Origin: Apostichopus japonicus
Lineage: Eukaryota; Echinodermata; Holothuroidea; Aspidochirotida; Stichopodidae
Assembly (NCBI RefSeq): GCF_037975245.1
Contig: NC_092570.1
Span: forward strand, 14,521,501-14,585,500
Reading direction: 5' to 3'
Length of the DNA stretch: 64,000 nt
The position numbers and the translations under genes were made by a program. This document shows, in pieces, positions 1 through 9,878 of the stretch. The notes beneath the pieces were generated by a model. It saw nothing but the letters and a program-made list of their open reading frames with translations, was not told where the DNA came from and did no database searches. How positions within the stretch are numbered: the stretch's first letter is position 1; each line of letters opens with the position of its first letter.

Positions 1-18
1 CGCACTTTCCCTTTACAG

Positions 19-152
19 ATCAGAGTAAATACTCGGCCATCAATGAAGTATTAGTCTGCCAACAACCAATCACAGACCTGGGAATCTGCAAGAAAGGATC
101 CACAGTGTCGGCAAAAGTGGAGTTCCAGGCTCTTTCAACCGGAGTTCTTGAG
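19..152 (+). CDS. TRAPPC14-like exon (internal)
   Basis: An acceptor (CTTTACAG) precedes the exon and GAG|GTTTGT follows it. It starts in phase 1 and ends in phase 0, with 44 full codons open. Confidence 0.55.
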
Positions 153-2297
153 GTTTGTCCCTTCAGTACTGGTTCTTATGTATGTGGCACCATGCGTGTA
201 GGTATGTGTGTATGATATGTGGTTTCATGTGTATGTATGTTATATAAAGAAACCGCTTTATGCGTTTTGAGGTACGTTATTGTTATTTTTTTCAACCATC
301 ATGAACCATGAGATGGTTTTATGAAATAATGGAATGAAAGCTATGCATGTGTGCTAGGCTTTTCCAACTGGAGTTCTTGGTTTGCCTGCTGTTGTATGTT
401 TGTTCGGGTTTTGTGTGTGTGTGGTATCTTGGTTTGCGCGTCTGTGATATTAAAGCCAGTGCAGTTTGCATTTGAGATTACATGCGAGAGCTACATTTTC
501 AATGATCACTGAGGATTGCTGTTATGATGGTTCATTAAGTAATAGGTGCTTCAGGCTATAGGAAGTTCTGCAAACTAGATTTTCTCCTGTCTGTGTATTA
601 TTTGTGCGTAGGTTCGTGTATCCCGTTGGCACTAAATATCATTTATATCAGATTTATAAAATATAAAAAATAAAAAACCAAGTCTTCTGAATAGGACTGA
701 CCCTAGATTTCTTGTTGTTGACAGTTATTGTAAATAATCATTGCAGAATATCATATGTATGTAGTATGTAATATAATATATTATATATATAATATATATA
801 TATCATAAGTAAGGTATAAGGACTGAAAATGTTTGGCTCTTTCGTTAATCACAAAACAGGTGGGAAAGTTCATGAAGTTAAAGCTCCAGTATGCAATACC
901 AGCATCGTCCAAAGCAGCTTCCTCATCTTCTACATTGGGCACTTCATCATCACTGTTCTCCTCATCTTCATCCAAATCTGCTGGCTCCTATAAATCCTCC
1001 GAGGGCGGTACTCTGGCTTCGTCTCACGCCCCCCTATCCGCCTCGAGGTCTCACCAGTATGATGTACCAGTCTTGGAGCAAGGGTCGTTGGGGAGACCCC
1101 CTTTTGTGCGTTACCTGTCACAGAATCAGATCAAGACTCTGCAGGGAATGAAACCGAGACAGAGGGTCTCGGGAAGGTCGCAGTCTTACGGTGGAGAAAT
1201 CCCATCGGACGATGCACCCAAGAACTCGGAATTTAACAGGTAAATGGGTCAACGTGTTAGGCTCGATGGTTAAATTTATGTCTACCTTAAAATTTTATGA
1301 AAAGAATGCTTTTTGGAGGAACACATAAAAAAACCAAATTCAAAAATCTGGTAAAGTCAGATCCATGGTTATTAGTGGAAGTAGAAGAGATGAAAGAGGT
1401 TATAACAGTGCCTGGATGCAAAGCCTTACTGACAGTGGCACACAGGGGGAGGGATAGGTCTACCAAGGTTTAATCTGGTAGGGGTGGGGATAGGCCTCCC
1501 AAATATATGTCTGGTCCCCAAAAACTTTGTCAGTAAAATGTTTTTAGAAAATAGGTTCTGCCTGCCCCCTCAAAAAGCATTGGATCCCCATTAAAAAAAA
1601 GTCTAGCTACCCCCTTGCTGACTGATACAGGGTGCAAGCCCTAACTGATATAGGTTGAAGCCATGACATGTGTAGGGTTGAAGCCCCAACTGGTATAGAT
1701 TTCAAGCCCTGACAGGTGTAGGGTTCAAGCCTGACTGGTGTAGGGTCCAAGCCTGGCTGGTATAAGGTCTAAGCCTGGACTGTTGTAGGTTCAAACCTGG
1801 CTGGTATAGGTTCCAAGCCTGGCTGCTATAGGTTTCAAGCTCAGACTGGTGAAGGGTTCATTCACAGAGTGGTATAGATTAGTAGCCCTCACTGGTGCAG
1901 GGTCCAAGCCTGGCTGGTATAAGGTCCAAGCCTGGACTGTTGTAGGTTTAAGCCTGGCTGGTATAGGTTTAAAGCCCTGACAGTTATAAGGAGGGTGATC
2001 TTGTCATGCAAGAATGATCTGCAGATGTCAGTCCGTATGAAGCATTGAAATGTTATTAATTGATGTGCAAGTCATATTTACTTTGAGATTAGACTTCACA
2101 ACCTGTCATGTAAAGTTCCTACCACAGCGTTCATCAAAATCATTTTCTTTGCTGTTTTCAGGCATTCCCTTTCCCGTCAGCTTTCCAGTAACACCAGCGG
2201 GGCATCAACATTTCAAAGAGCTAGAAGAGTTTCTTACGTTGACCGAATCGTGAAACACCCATGTCAGGTGTACGTAATAGAGTCAGAGCATCTCTGA
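19..2297 (+). CDS. TRAPPC14-like gene, last three coding exons (5' part outside window)
   Basis: Three plus-strand exons join in phase: 19-152, 860-1239 and 2162-2297, ending in TGA. The first encodes a beta-sandwich-like stretch (AINEVLVCQQPITDLGICKK). The second continues it (VGKFMKLKLQYAIP), then gives a Ser-rich linker and a basic segment. The third ends in a basic, hydrophobic tail (RVSYVDRIVKHPCQVYVIES). I first read exon 3 in another frame, but only this frame fits the AG|G junction. I do not recognise the protein firmly. TRAPPC14 (C7orf43/MAP11), a TRAPP II subunit acting in vesicle trafficking and ciliogenesis, is favoured because the next gene is LAMTOR4 in convergent orientation, as I recall for the human pair. 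The exon structure is well supported; the identity rests mainly on synteny. Confidence 0.55.
860..1239 (+). CDS. TRAPPC14-like exon with Ser-rich linker
   Basis: The acceptor is AAAACAG and the donor AG|GTAAAT. The 126 open codons start in phase 0 and end in phase 2. A run of Ser residues lies near codons 16-45, followed by a basic region with possible phosphorylation sites (RQRVSGRSQSYGG). Confidence 0.6.
1620..1990 (+). repeat. Minisatellite in TRAPPC14-like intron
   Basis: About fifteen degenerate copies of a roughly 25-bp unit built from CTGGTATAGG and TTCAAGCCTGG lie in tandem in the intron between the second and third exons. Confidence 0.75.
2162..2297 (+). CDS. TRAPPC14-like terminal exon
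   Basis: The acceptor is TTTTCAG. One base completes an Arg codon, then 44 codons and TGA at 2295-2297. A candidate polyadenylation signal AATAAA lies at 2767-2772. Confidence 0.55.
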
Positions 2298-3981
2298 GGT
2301 ACCCTTGAGAGGTGTATGTAAAAGAGTCAGAGGTGCTCTGACCCATTTCAACTTTATGTAATTGATACAGTATGTAGGGACTGTAGAAAATTATACAAAT
2401 TTATAGCAATTAATAGCAAAATGCTGCTGTAATTAAACTGTGTTGCAGTGTAATAGTCTTGCCACTTGCAACCTTTACTGCCATGAAGTTGAAAAGAAAA
2501 TTCAGGTTAAATCTTTTTTACATGTTTGCTTTCTTTATTTAATGTTACAATTTCATGTATTTTTGTTTTAAATGTAAATACCTAGTACAAAATATGCAAT
2601 TTTAACACAACATTATTTCATGGAACTACAATTTAGAAATGTATGTACTGTAGCTCTGTGTACAATTTTTCAGTTTACGATGTACACCCCAATCACCAAA
2701 GTTGCCTAATTTGGGGTGTGGTTCAAGAAGAAAAAATTACTTTTAGAAGGTCTCAGCTGTACTTGAAATAAACAGGGTGCAATATATAAATTATAATCTG
2801 TCATTTAAAGCAATTTCAAGTGAAAAATAATATCAAAATCATTGCCTAAAAGGAAATAGACGTTGGCATGCATTTAACTTAAATAACTCTTTTCATCATT
2901 TATAACCTTAATGTTAACGACTTAAGTGACCTTATGTTATCTTTTTCCTTTGCTGTTTAACAAAACAAAAGAAGCTTGAAAAAGTTACTTTGTCTATTTT
3001 CTTCTGTATCTAATGTTACCATGTATTGCTCTTATAATAATAAATCTATGCAACGATACTTATCTTTACCATAAATGAATGTTTACAATTTGCTTAATAC
3101 ATCTGAAAATGATGGGAAGTTAAGTTATCGTCACTTTTTTGGAGTCTTGAGATTTACAAATTAGGATGATTTAAAATAAATTGATAAGTTGGTGATATCT
3201 TAGGATGTTGCTTACCAATATGCAAATGAGACAGCAACAAGAATAACCAGAGTAATTAAAGGCCAATGCTATGAACGCAATGAATTAATTTTACTTGGTG
3301 CATCTTTTGGTTTGATCAAGTGGTGACTTTTAAATAAACAGGAGATATTCTTATTCCCAAATTTACTGGTCTTTTAATATAACAAAAGCCTGAAATGCAC
3401 ACGCACAAATGCTATTATGACTGCCGTCAACACCGATGATAAATCTCACCTCTGAGTAAAACTTCAAACAATAAGAAAAACTATCAGATGTGACAAATAG
3501 TTTTATCTCCTCATTCTAATTTTAACTCCTGAACTGACTTGAACAAGAAATTGAGCCCCCCAAAAAATTCAAGAAAGTACAGTTGAAGATTGAATGTGAA
3601 AATCTTTTCCCTTAATACAGTCTATATCACTGCATCCACCATCGGTCACAAAATGAACTGGTATAGCCCCACAGTGTAAGAATACCACATGGGCCTTTAA
3701 GACTTCGTACCTAAATGGCTTTGGTGAATTCAGTGTTAAACATATATTCGATTCTTGTGACATTTGATGTCACTGCTCAAAAACTAAACACACATTTCCG
3801 GGATTGAGGTAACCGGTAGTATTGATAAGACACTATTTACTCCAAAGAAACGAAGAAATAGTTCACTGTTTTACTACATTATGAGCCATTTTTGTCAATA
3901 TTTGGCAAGGTCTGTAGGTACAGACTATAAACTAAACATTGCTCTGAAAGCCTTTCCAAGATTCCATTCTTGAGACCATTC
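2298..3981. other. Convergent 3' regions of TRAPPC14-like gene and LAMTOR4
   Basis: No further coding exon was seen. The segment should hold both 3' UTRs. The plus-strand AATAAA at 2767-2772 is the best end signal for the left-hand gene; I could not place one for LAMTOR4. The short minus-strand frame at 3569-3763 has no splice or homology support. Confidence 0.5.
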
Positions 3982-4079
3982 TCAAGCTTGCACTGGTTCC
4001 TTCGGCATTAACTTTCTTTTGCTGATGTAAATCTTCTGATTTGAGATCGTTGCTACGTAAAGGAAGTTGTCAAATATAA
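3982..4079 (-). CDS. LAMTOR4: LAMTOR4 terminal exon
   Basis: The acceptor TTTTCAG precedes the exon. Its first two bases complete a Val codon and it ends in TGA (3982-3984). It encodes the last beta-strands of the roadblock fold. Confidence 0.9.
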
Positions 4080-7000
4080 CTGAAAATCAAAAAACAACAT
4101 TGCAATAACATGAATTTCTGCTTTTAATTTATTTTTATATCAAAAATATTTTACTATTTGATCACCGAATGAGAATGATGCAAGTAATTTTTCTTTGAAA
4201 TTCTTTAACACTCTAATACAGGGTTAGTTTTTAGCTCATACCAGCATGCTGGTGTGAGCTATTGTTACAGTGCGGCGTCTATCACTCCATCCGTCAACAA
4301 ATGGTAAAATCGCTCCCACTCGCAAAGTGTTTGATGGAATTTCATGAAACTTGGACACAAGGACCATTGGGTATAGGGCCATCACAGATGGTCCGAAATT
4401 TGGGGTCAATGGTCACCTGTGGGCCGTAATGGGCCATTTTGTGGAAATACGCAAAATGCTTCTTCTCCTACAGATTCCATGGTACAATGTTGAGGGTTTG
4501 TCGCGATAGTACTATGGAAGTTTTACCTTCAGGGTGTTCATGAATTTTAGATCAAAGATCAACTAGGGGTCTTTTGTGGCCCAGGCCGCGGCCCTATATT
4601 TTCAAATTGCTCCTGTTCATACAGTGTATGGCCAGTTATAATGAAACTTGGTCACAACGTTCCTCGGGATGAGGGTTATGAGGGGTGTTCGGAAAATTGA
4701 GGTCAAATGTCATTTAGGGGGTCATCAGGGGTCATTCTTTGTAATATTTTCAAATATCTCAATCTCCTCAAGATTTTGATGGATCATATTCAAAGTTGAA
4801 CTGATGATTGTTGGATTGTGTATGAATAAGATGATGCCTAATAATTTTTGGTCAAAAGTTAATTAATTACAATTAATCCCCATTGTTTAAAAAAATCTGA
4901 GCCTTCACCTTTTGCCAAAGCTCCTTTAATTTGTCTCCCAGTCTCTGCAGTGTTTGTTTACATTTGTGGTTAAGCTCTGCAGAGGCTGTTAGTGGAATTA
5001 AAGCAGGACTGGGAGTTGTTATTAACTGTTGAACTGTAAGCATGAGAGCCCTATAGCCAATCAGCACTTGCCGATTCTTAGAAGTCTTTGATCCTGAGGT
5101 ATGTAGGCAGCCAGCCAAAATTTTGGCAAGGAGTGCTTCAGGTCTGCTCAGGTAGAGGGGAGAAAGTTTAATAGGGTAGGTCAGTGGTATTGTTTGAGAG
5201 AGTGGGTAAAACAGGATTTAAAGGGGGGAAATAGGAATTATAGCCAGTGGTGTGGCCAGTATTCTGCTAACGGAGGGGGGGGGGGGTTATCCCTCATGGG
5301 CCCAAAATTGGTGGAATCTGAAAAATGGCCTGAAATTTGGTGGGCCATAAAGTTTTGTGGGCCCTACATTTTTAAGCTCGAAAAGGTATGAGCTTCTGCA
5401 CCATTGGTGCTCTAGTTAATGATTTTGTCTTGGTTGTCCCTTACTTTTTGGTCGTCAGATCAGTAGATTTAGATAGATAGATAAATATTTATTCAGCCAC
5501 TGATCATAAAAATACAATGGTTGTCCCAAAAAGTGTAGCAAAAAAACAATGACCAATATGTACACTGTAAGAGAGATGTGTAGGTTTGGTGAAACGAGCA
5601 CCAGCTTTGGGGAAGATACAAATTTATCGTTTTACCTGTTGGAGGGTATTTAGTAATACAATGCGATCTGAATTTGATTTCAACAACTAGTCGTCAGTCT
5701 GACTACCTCCCAAGCTGAGTTCCGTTGTCCAAACAGAAATTTGGTTGTTCAGGACGACCATTAAAAATCTGCTCTGTTGTACAAGACGAACCTACATTAA
5801 TGTGCTTTGCAACAATACATTAAAACAACATAAAATCAGTAGATGTGGAAATACCTGATAATCTTTTGAAAAAGTCTAGCTTTTCTTCACTGATTTGTAC
5901 TTTGCAAGCTAGTCTGACCATGTTAAGCAGTATGCCGGCCGTCCGTTCATCATTCTCGAGATCACCCGCTGACTGTAGAGAGAAGCAGCACAATGTTAAG
6001 TCTATCAACTTCATCCAGATCGGCACTGATTTCAATAATATTCAGTATTTTTACCAAAATATTATGATCTTATGGCAGGAAGGTGCTTCTTAAATGAAGT
6101 TTTCCAATGTTATCTCTTTCACAAAATACAAACTGACAGATGTTAAAACAGCAGGCCAAAGAACTGGTCAAATGGAGTTTCATTGAAAGAAGAAAACTCG
6201 GTCATAATGTTTCTGTATTACTATAGTATGGGCTTAGTAAGGACAAGTAAATTAGCGTTGTGGGGTTCTTTAGCAATCTAGTTTACTATAATGCATTCAA
6301 GTGAACTTTGGTGGACAATAGATTGACTTGAAAAGGACTGATAGCATAATGCACATATTATACTTAAATTAAGTACTGACTAATGAAAACATAGGCTATT
6401 AACAGTATGTATGGATACATGAATAAGGACTAAGAAACAGTACATCAGAGGTCCCATATGAATTGCAACTGGTGGGAAAGACCTGCACTTGATGCTGCGT
6501 GTCACAAAATTATAAAGTTTGCACACTATGTATGTATGTCACTTTACAAAGTTACCGCAAAATTATACATTATTACGGCAATTTATAACATTTGCATGCC
6601 ACCATTTTGCATATAGGGGTTCCCCTCCTTTAATACCCCTTCCCCATTTGGCAGATCACATACCATACAGTAATGACCAGCATTTTGATCAGAAAAAGCT
6701 ATGGGTACTTGATTAATTGAATAGAAATATGGTTAATTATCTTCAATAACACAATGAAATATGATGCACTTTAATACTAGCCGAGACAATACCAGAGCTA
6801 TTATACTATATAACAGTAGTAACCAAACTAAAGTATTAGTGAGATTTATCCTAGTGCAGAATCACAAATGAAAGAGACTTTCAAATTACACCAGATACAG
6901 ACATGTAACAATCAGAAATGGTATTTATATGTAATAGCATAGACCCAACTGTTAAATTAGCCTATAGATATGTCATTGAAATTGCTCTACAAATTAAAAA

Positions 7001-7859
7001 TCCATGAAAAGTTACATACTGGAATGTATACAAGTGAACACCAAAATGAAGCCTTGGAAATTCAAAGCAAAGTGATAAACAGAATTAAACTTGGGAACTT
7101 ACTGAGACAACTGCTCCATCTTCATTGAGAACAAGATATCCAAGCTGGTCAGGAATATGGTCTAAGTTGTGTTGTGGAATACTCTGAAATGTTGATTAGA
7201 AAGTGACCCTGTAGTTCAAATAATTCAAACCTATGTTACACTAGTCGAAAGCAGTAGGCTTAATGAATTCTGCTTTCTCAGTGAAATGAGACAAATTTAC
7301 AATGCTAATACCACATACTCTATACTATCCTCCAATATCAATTATCATGCTTTAAAGCACTTGTACTGACAGTATGAATAATTCCTAACCACTATCGGAT
7401 AGAAACATGGTACCACTGCGAACTGACACGGGGTAAGATACGATGTTAAATAATATGTACCACCAAGTCCACCAGTATGTCACATGACCCTCCTTGTAAA
7501 TGGTTGGTTCGTTTTGATACTGTGTAGGCTAGAGAGAGATCAATGTATACATAGCCTACATCGATCTAAGTTTTCCATTTTGTGTGTGCATTTATTTAAT
7601 GGGGAAAGTCTGACTTGACTGTGTTCTTGGGGTGATGGGGGTATTGGTAGGGCAAACTTAAGTAGTATAGGCCTACATTAGGTAGGTTACACAACACCAT
7701 GAGCAATGGAGAAGTGTACCAAAGCAAATCAACGTGACATAAGTTTAGGCCCCGTTCCACGAACTTTCTAATAAGAAACTATTTTAATCAAACGCCATAT
7801 GTGGAAAAAGCAACAGTAACACTCTGGCCAATTGTATAATGAATGAGAGCATTTACCAT
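3982..7859 (-). CDS. LAMTOR4: LAMTOR4, Ragulator complex subunit
   Basis: Three exons (7103-7183, 5855-5972, 3982-4079) join in phase and encode the whole roadblock-fold protein after the initiator. Residues near the N-terminus (DHIPDQLGYLVLNEDGAVVS) and the centre (SAGDLENDERTAG, DFFKRLS) match vertebrate LAMTOR4 closely, and the last exon gives VIFDNFLYVATISNQKIYIS and a TGA stop. LAMTOR4 is part of the lysosomal Ragulator scaffold that anchors Rag GTPases and mTORC1. The three exons give 98 residues. One upstream Met would make 99, the human length as I recall it. The proposed Met is at 7857-7859, followed at once by GTAAAT; that first exon is the uncertain part. The first intron downstream of the acceptor at 5973 spans 5973-7102 and the last intron carries a 1.2-kb Helitron-like insertion. 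Confidence 0.93.
4229..5416 (-). mobile_element. Helitron/HINE-like non-autonomous element
   Basis: A 1.2-kb insertion in the last LAMTOR4 intron. One edge has a nearly perfect 28-bp palindrome at 4233-4260 (AGCTCA...TGAGCT, centre AGCATGCT). The other edge carries GGTATGAGCT at 5385-5394, the inverted copy of AGCTCATACC at 4233-4242. Read on the minus strand, the palindrome sits near the 3' end and is followed by AAAAACTAA. A 3' hairpin before a CTRR-like end and short subterminal inverted repeats resemble Helitron/Helentron-type elements. No Rep/helicase coding is present. Confidence 0.5.
5430..5790. repeat. Dispersed repeat family A, copy 1
   Basis: Contains GTGTAGGTTTGGTGAA, AATTTATCGTTTTACC, GGGTATTTA and a terminal GTTGTTCAGGACGACC block. 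The same ordered blocks recur at 38195-38395 and 63010-63390. A GATA-rich stretch at 5465-5485 lies beside it. Confidence 0.65.
5855..5972 (-). CDS. LAMTOR4: LAMTOR4 central exon
   Basis: It runs from phase 0 to phase 1 between CTACAG and a GTATTT donor, and encodes the conserved GDLENDE motif and the central helix. Confidence 0.93.
7103..7183 (-). CDS. LAMTOR4: LAMTOR4 N-terminal exon
   Basis: 27 codons in phase 0 lie between ATTTCAG and GTAAGT. The exon contains IPDQLGYLVL, nearly identical to vertebrate LAMTOR4. Confidence 0.93.
7857..7859 (-). CDS. LAMTOR4: Possible LAMTOR4 initiator (ATG directly before a donor)
   Basis: On the minus strand the bases read ACC ATG followed by GTAAAT. 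This would give a first coding exon contributing only Met, in phase 0 with the exon at 7103-7183, and a 99-residue protein. The donor is weak and no transcript evidence is available, so another upstream ATG remains possible. Confidence 0.3.
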
Positions 7860-9785
7860 GGTTAACGATTGAGGTCTTCACTGGTTGTTTTAAAATGTTT
7901 GATATTTTTATCACAAAATATGTTCTCCAACGTTGTTTCTCCTCTGCAAAGTGCAATAACAAACTGTTTTACTCAAAACAGGTTGACCATAACTCCACTT
8001 TGATTTTCGGCTACTCAATTACAGAAAACGTAATTTGTTCTACGCGACTACAAAGTACTTTGTCTTGTATGCACGCAAAGTAATATACCTTTATGCGTAA
8101 CTTAAGACAACTATGTAGGCTATTGACTATGTGCGATGTTTTAGTCGTATTTTCCTGCCAACAAACTTGCTAAATTGGTCAAACGTGAGTGACACACAGT
8201 TCATGTCATGTGATTGCGGTTGGCTGTTCTAATCATTGTGCTTGTGCCTTTTTACCAAAGGTATTTTTTATCTAGCGAGTTACATAAAACCTTTTCGAGG
8301 GTTTTACACGTCACCTCTGCAATAATATAGACCATGTAAAACAACATGTAGCGTTGCAGAACACATTTCTGATAGAAGCATTTCCCACTACTATTTCCCG
8401 AAAAAAATGTTTCTCAACGTTAGTAACGTAACATACGCGAGAACGGCCTATTTCTGGTCGAAAGTTAGAAATAAAAAGTGGAAGTTTCATTCTTAAGGGT
8501 CCGCATTTTACCTTCTTTATCGAAATCACGACGGAACAATGTTTATCTCTCAAAATTTCGACTTGTTTAAATTCTCTAACTTTAGAAATTTTCTGGAATG
8601 CCTTTCTCTTCTTCTTCTTTCTTTTTTTTTTTTGTATCGAAATGTCGGCTACTTTTTATCTCAATAGTGTTCGCGCATATCATCTCAAGCAGATAACTAT
8701 TGACTTTCTTCTTTGTGATTATTTATCTCAAACCTTCAAATATATCTTTCAAAATTACGACTTGTCCATAGCACCATCCTGACTTATTCCTCAAACTTTT
8801 GCGACACTGTGGACTTTTGATCCCAAACTTGTTGAACTATTTACTAATATAAACATTTTCGAAATTTAGGATTGAAGTGAAAAATTCGGTGTTTCCTGCG
8901 ACTTAGTGTTAAGAAATTCTGCCTTTTTATCGAAAGTTTGGGATGAAAGATTGAACATTTAACGGATTATGAGGTATATGGAATAATATATGGTACTCTT
9001 ATTGTTAATACAAATTCCATTTTCCAGCTGGGTGATCCAGCACTGACGGAAATTGCACCTCTACTAGTTACAAACGCCTAAGGGTTCTATAGGCGAGTGG
9101 ACTGAAACATACGCCTGTAGTTATATATGGTGACAATAATTTCAGGAATAAGATAAAGTACTTATTTATAAACACTCATGTAATGCACGTACTTTAAAAT
9201 TGACACGTTAAGTCTGCAACACGATGTACGTATGACTTTGAAAAGGTGTTCGAAATTTGCTTGTATACGATACAGATGTTTTAATATTCATTTAACATAG
9301 TAGTCCTAATGCTGAGATCATTTGAAACGGAATATTAAAACTTTCGCATTTTTTGTTTTCTTTGTTTATGCAACCACTAGCAATTATTGGCGGAGACAAA
9401 TCATAACCCTCCCCCACTTCCCCTTTCAGTTTAACAATTGGGGGGAGGCACTACCCTCTACAAATATGATAGACGTTAGCATAAACCGAGGAAAATTCCA
9501 ACCCATCTCCATTACTCTCTGGCGAACCAACGTTACCATCTGTGACACTTGTTTGATCTACGCTTACCGACCATTTGGTTGTTGCTAAGATACCTATGAC
9601 GTAATCAAGTAAACATTCCGAGATGGGACCTTCGTACCAACTGCTGGCAACACAGAGGTACAACAAACAGGTACGAACGTTTGACCAGAACGAAACTATT
9701 GTCAGGACAGTATATTTTAAAGCCTATAGTTCATGCTTCAGTTTGATTTCTAATTTTTGCAAACACATCTTCCATCCATTTCACG
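7860..9785. other. Divergent intergenic region between LAMTOR4 and CFAP97D-type gene
   Basis: About 1.9 kb between the LAMTOR4 initiator and the CFAP97D start; it probably contains both promoters. From about 8540 to 8950 a loose, degenerate pattern with TTTATCTCAAA and ACGACTTG recurs. The minus-strand 80-codon frame at 8311-8553 has no recognisable domain or splice signals, and I do not call it. Confidence 0.4.
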
Positions 9786-9878
9786 ATGCATAAATCATAC
9801 CAGTCCATTTTACCCTGTCAGAGCAGGATTTTGAAGGAGCGTTGGGATCGCAAATACTACGATGAACACCGTGATAAG
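9786..9878 (+). CDS. CFAP97D2: CFAP97D-type exon 1
   Basis: 31 codons from ATG to AAG|GTAATG, phase 0, ending in YYDEHRDK. Confidence 0.88.

Noticed and set aside
781-1151. Acidic minus-strand frame and an extra plus-strand frame
   Set aside because: They are shadows of the Ser-rich exon at 860-1239.
2050-2253. Alternative frame for the last TRAPPC14-like exon (ending FLTLTES)
   Set aside because: It does not fit the phase of the upstream donor AG|GTAAAT. The other frame does and ends in a longer conserved-looking tail.
8311-8553. 80-codon minus-strand frame between LAMTOR4 and the CFAP97D-type gene
   Set aside because: No recognisable domain, no splice signals, and base composition like the flanking non-coding DNA.
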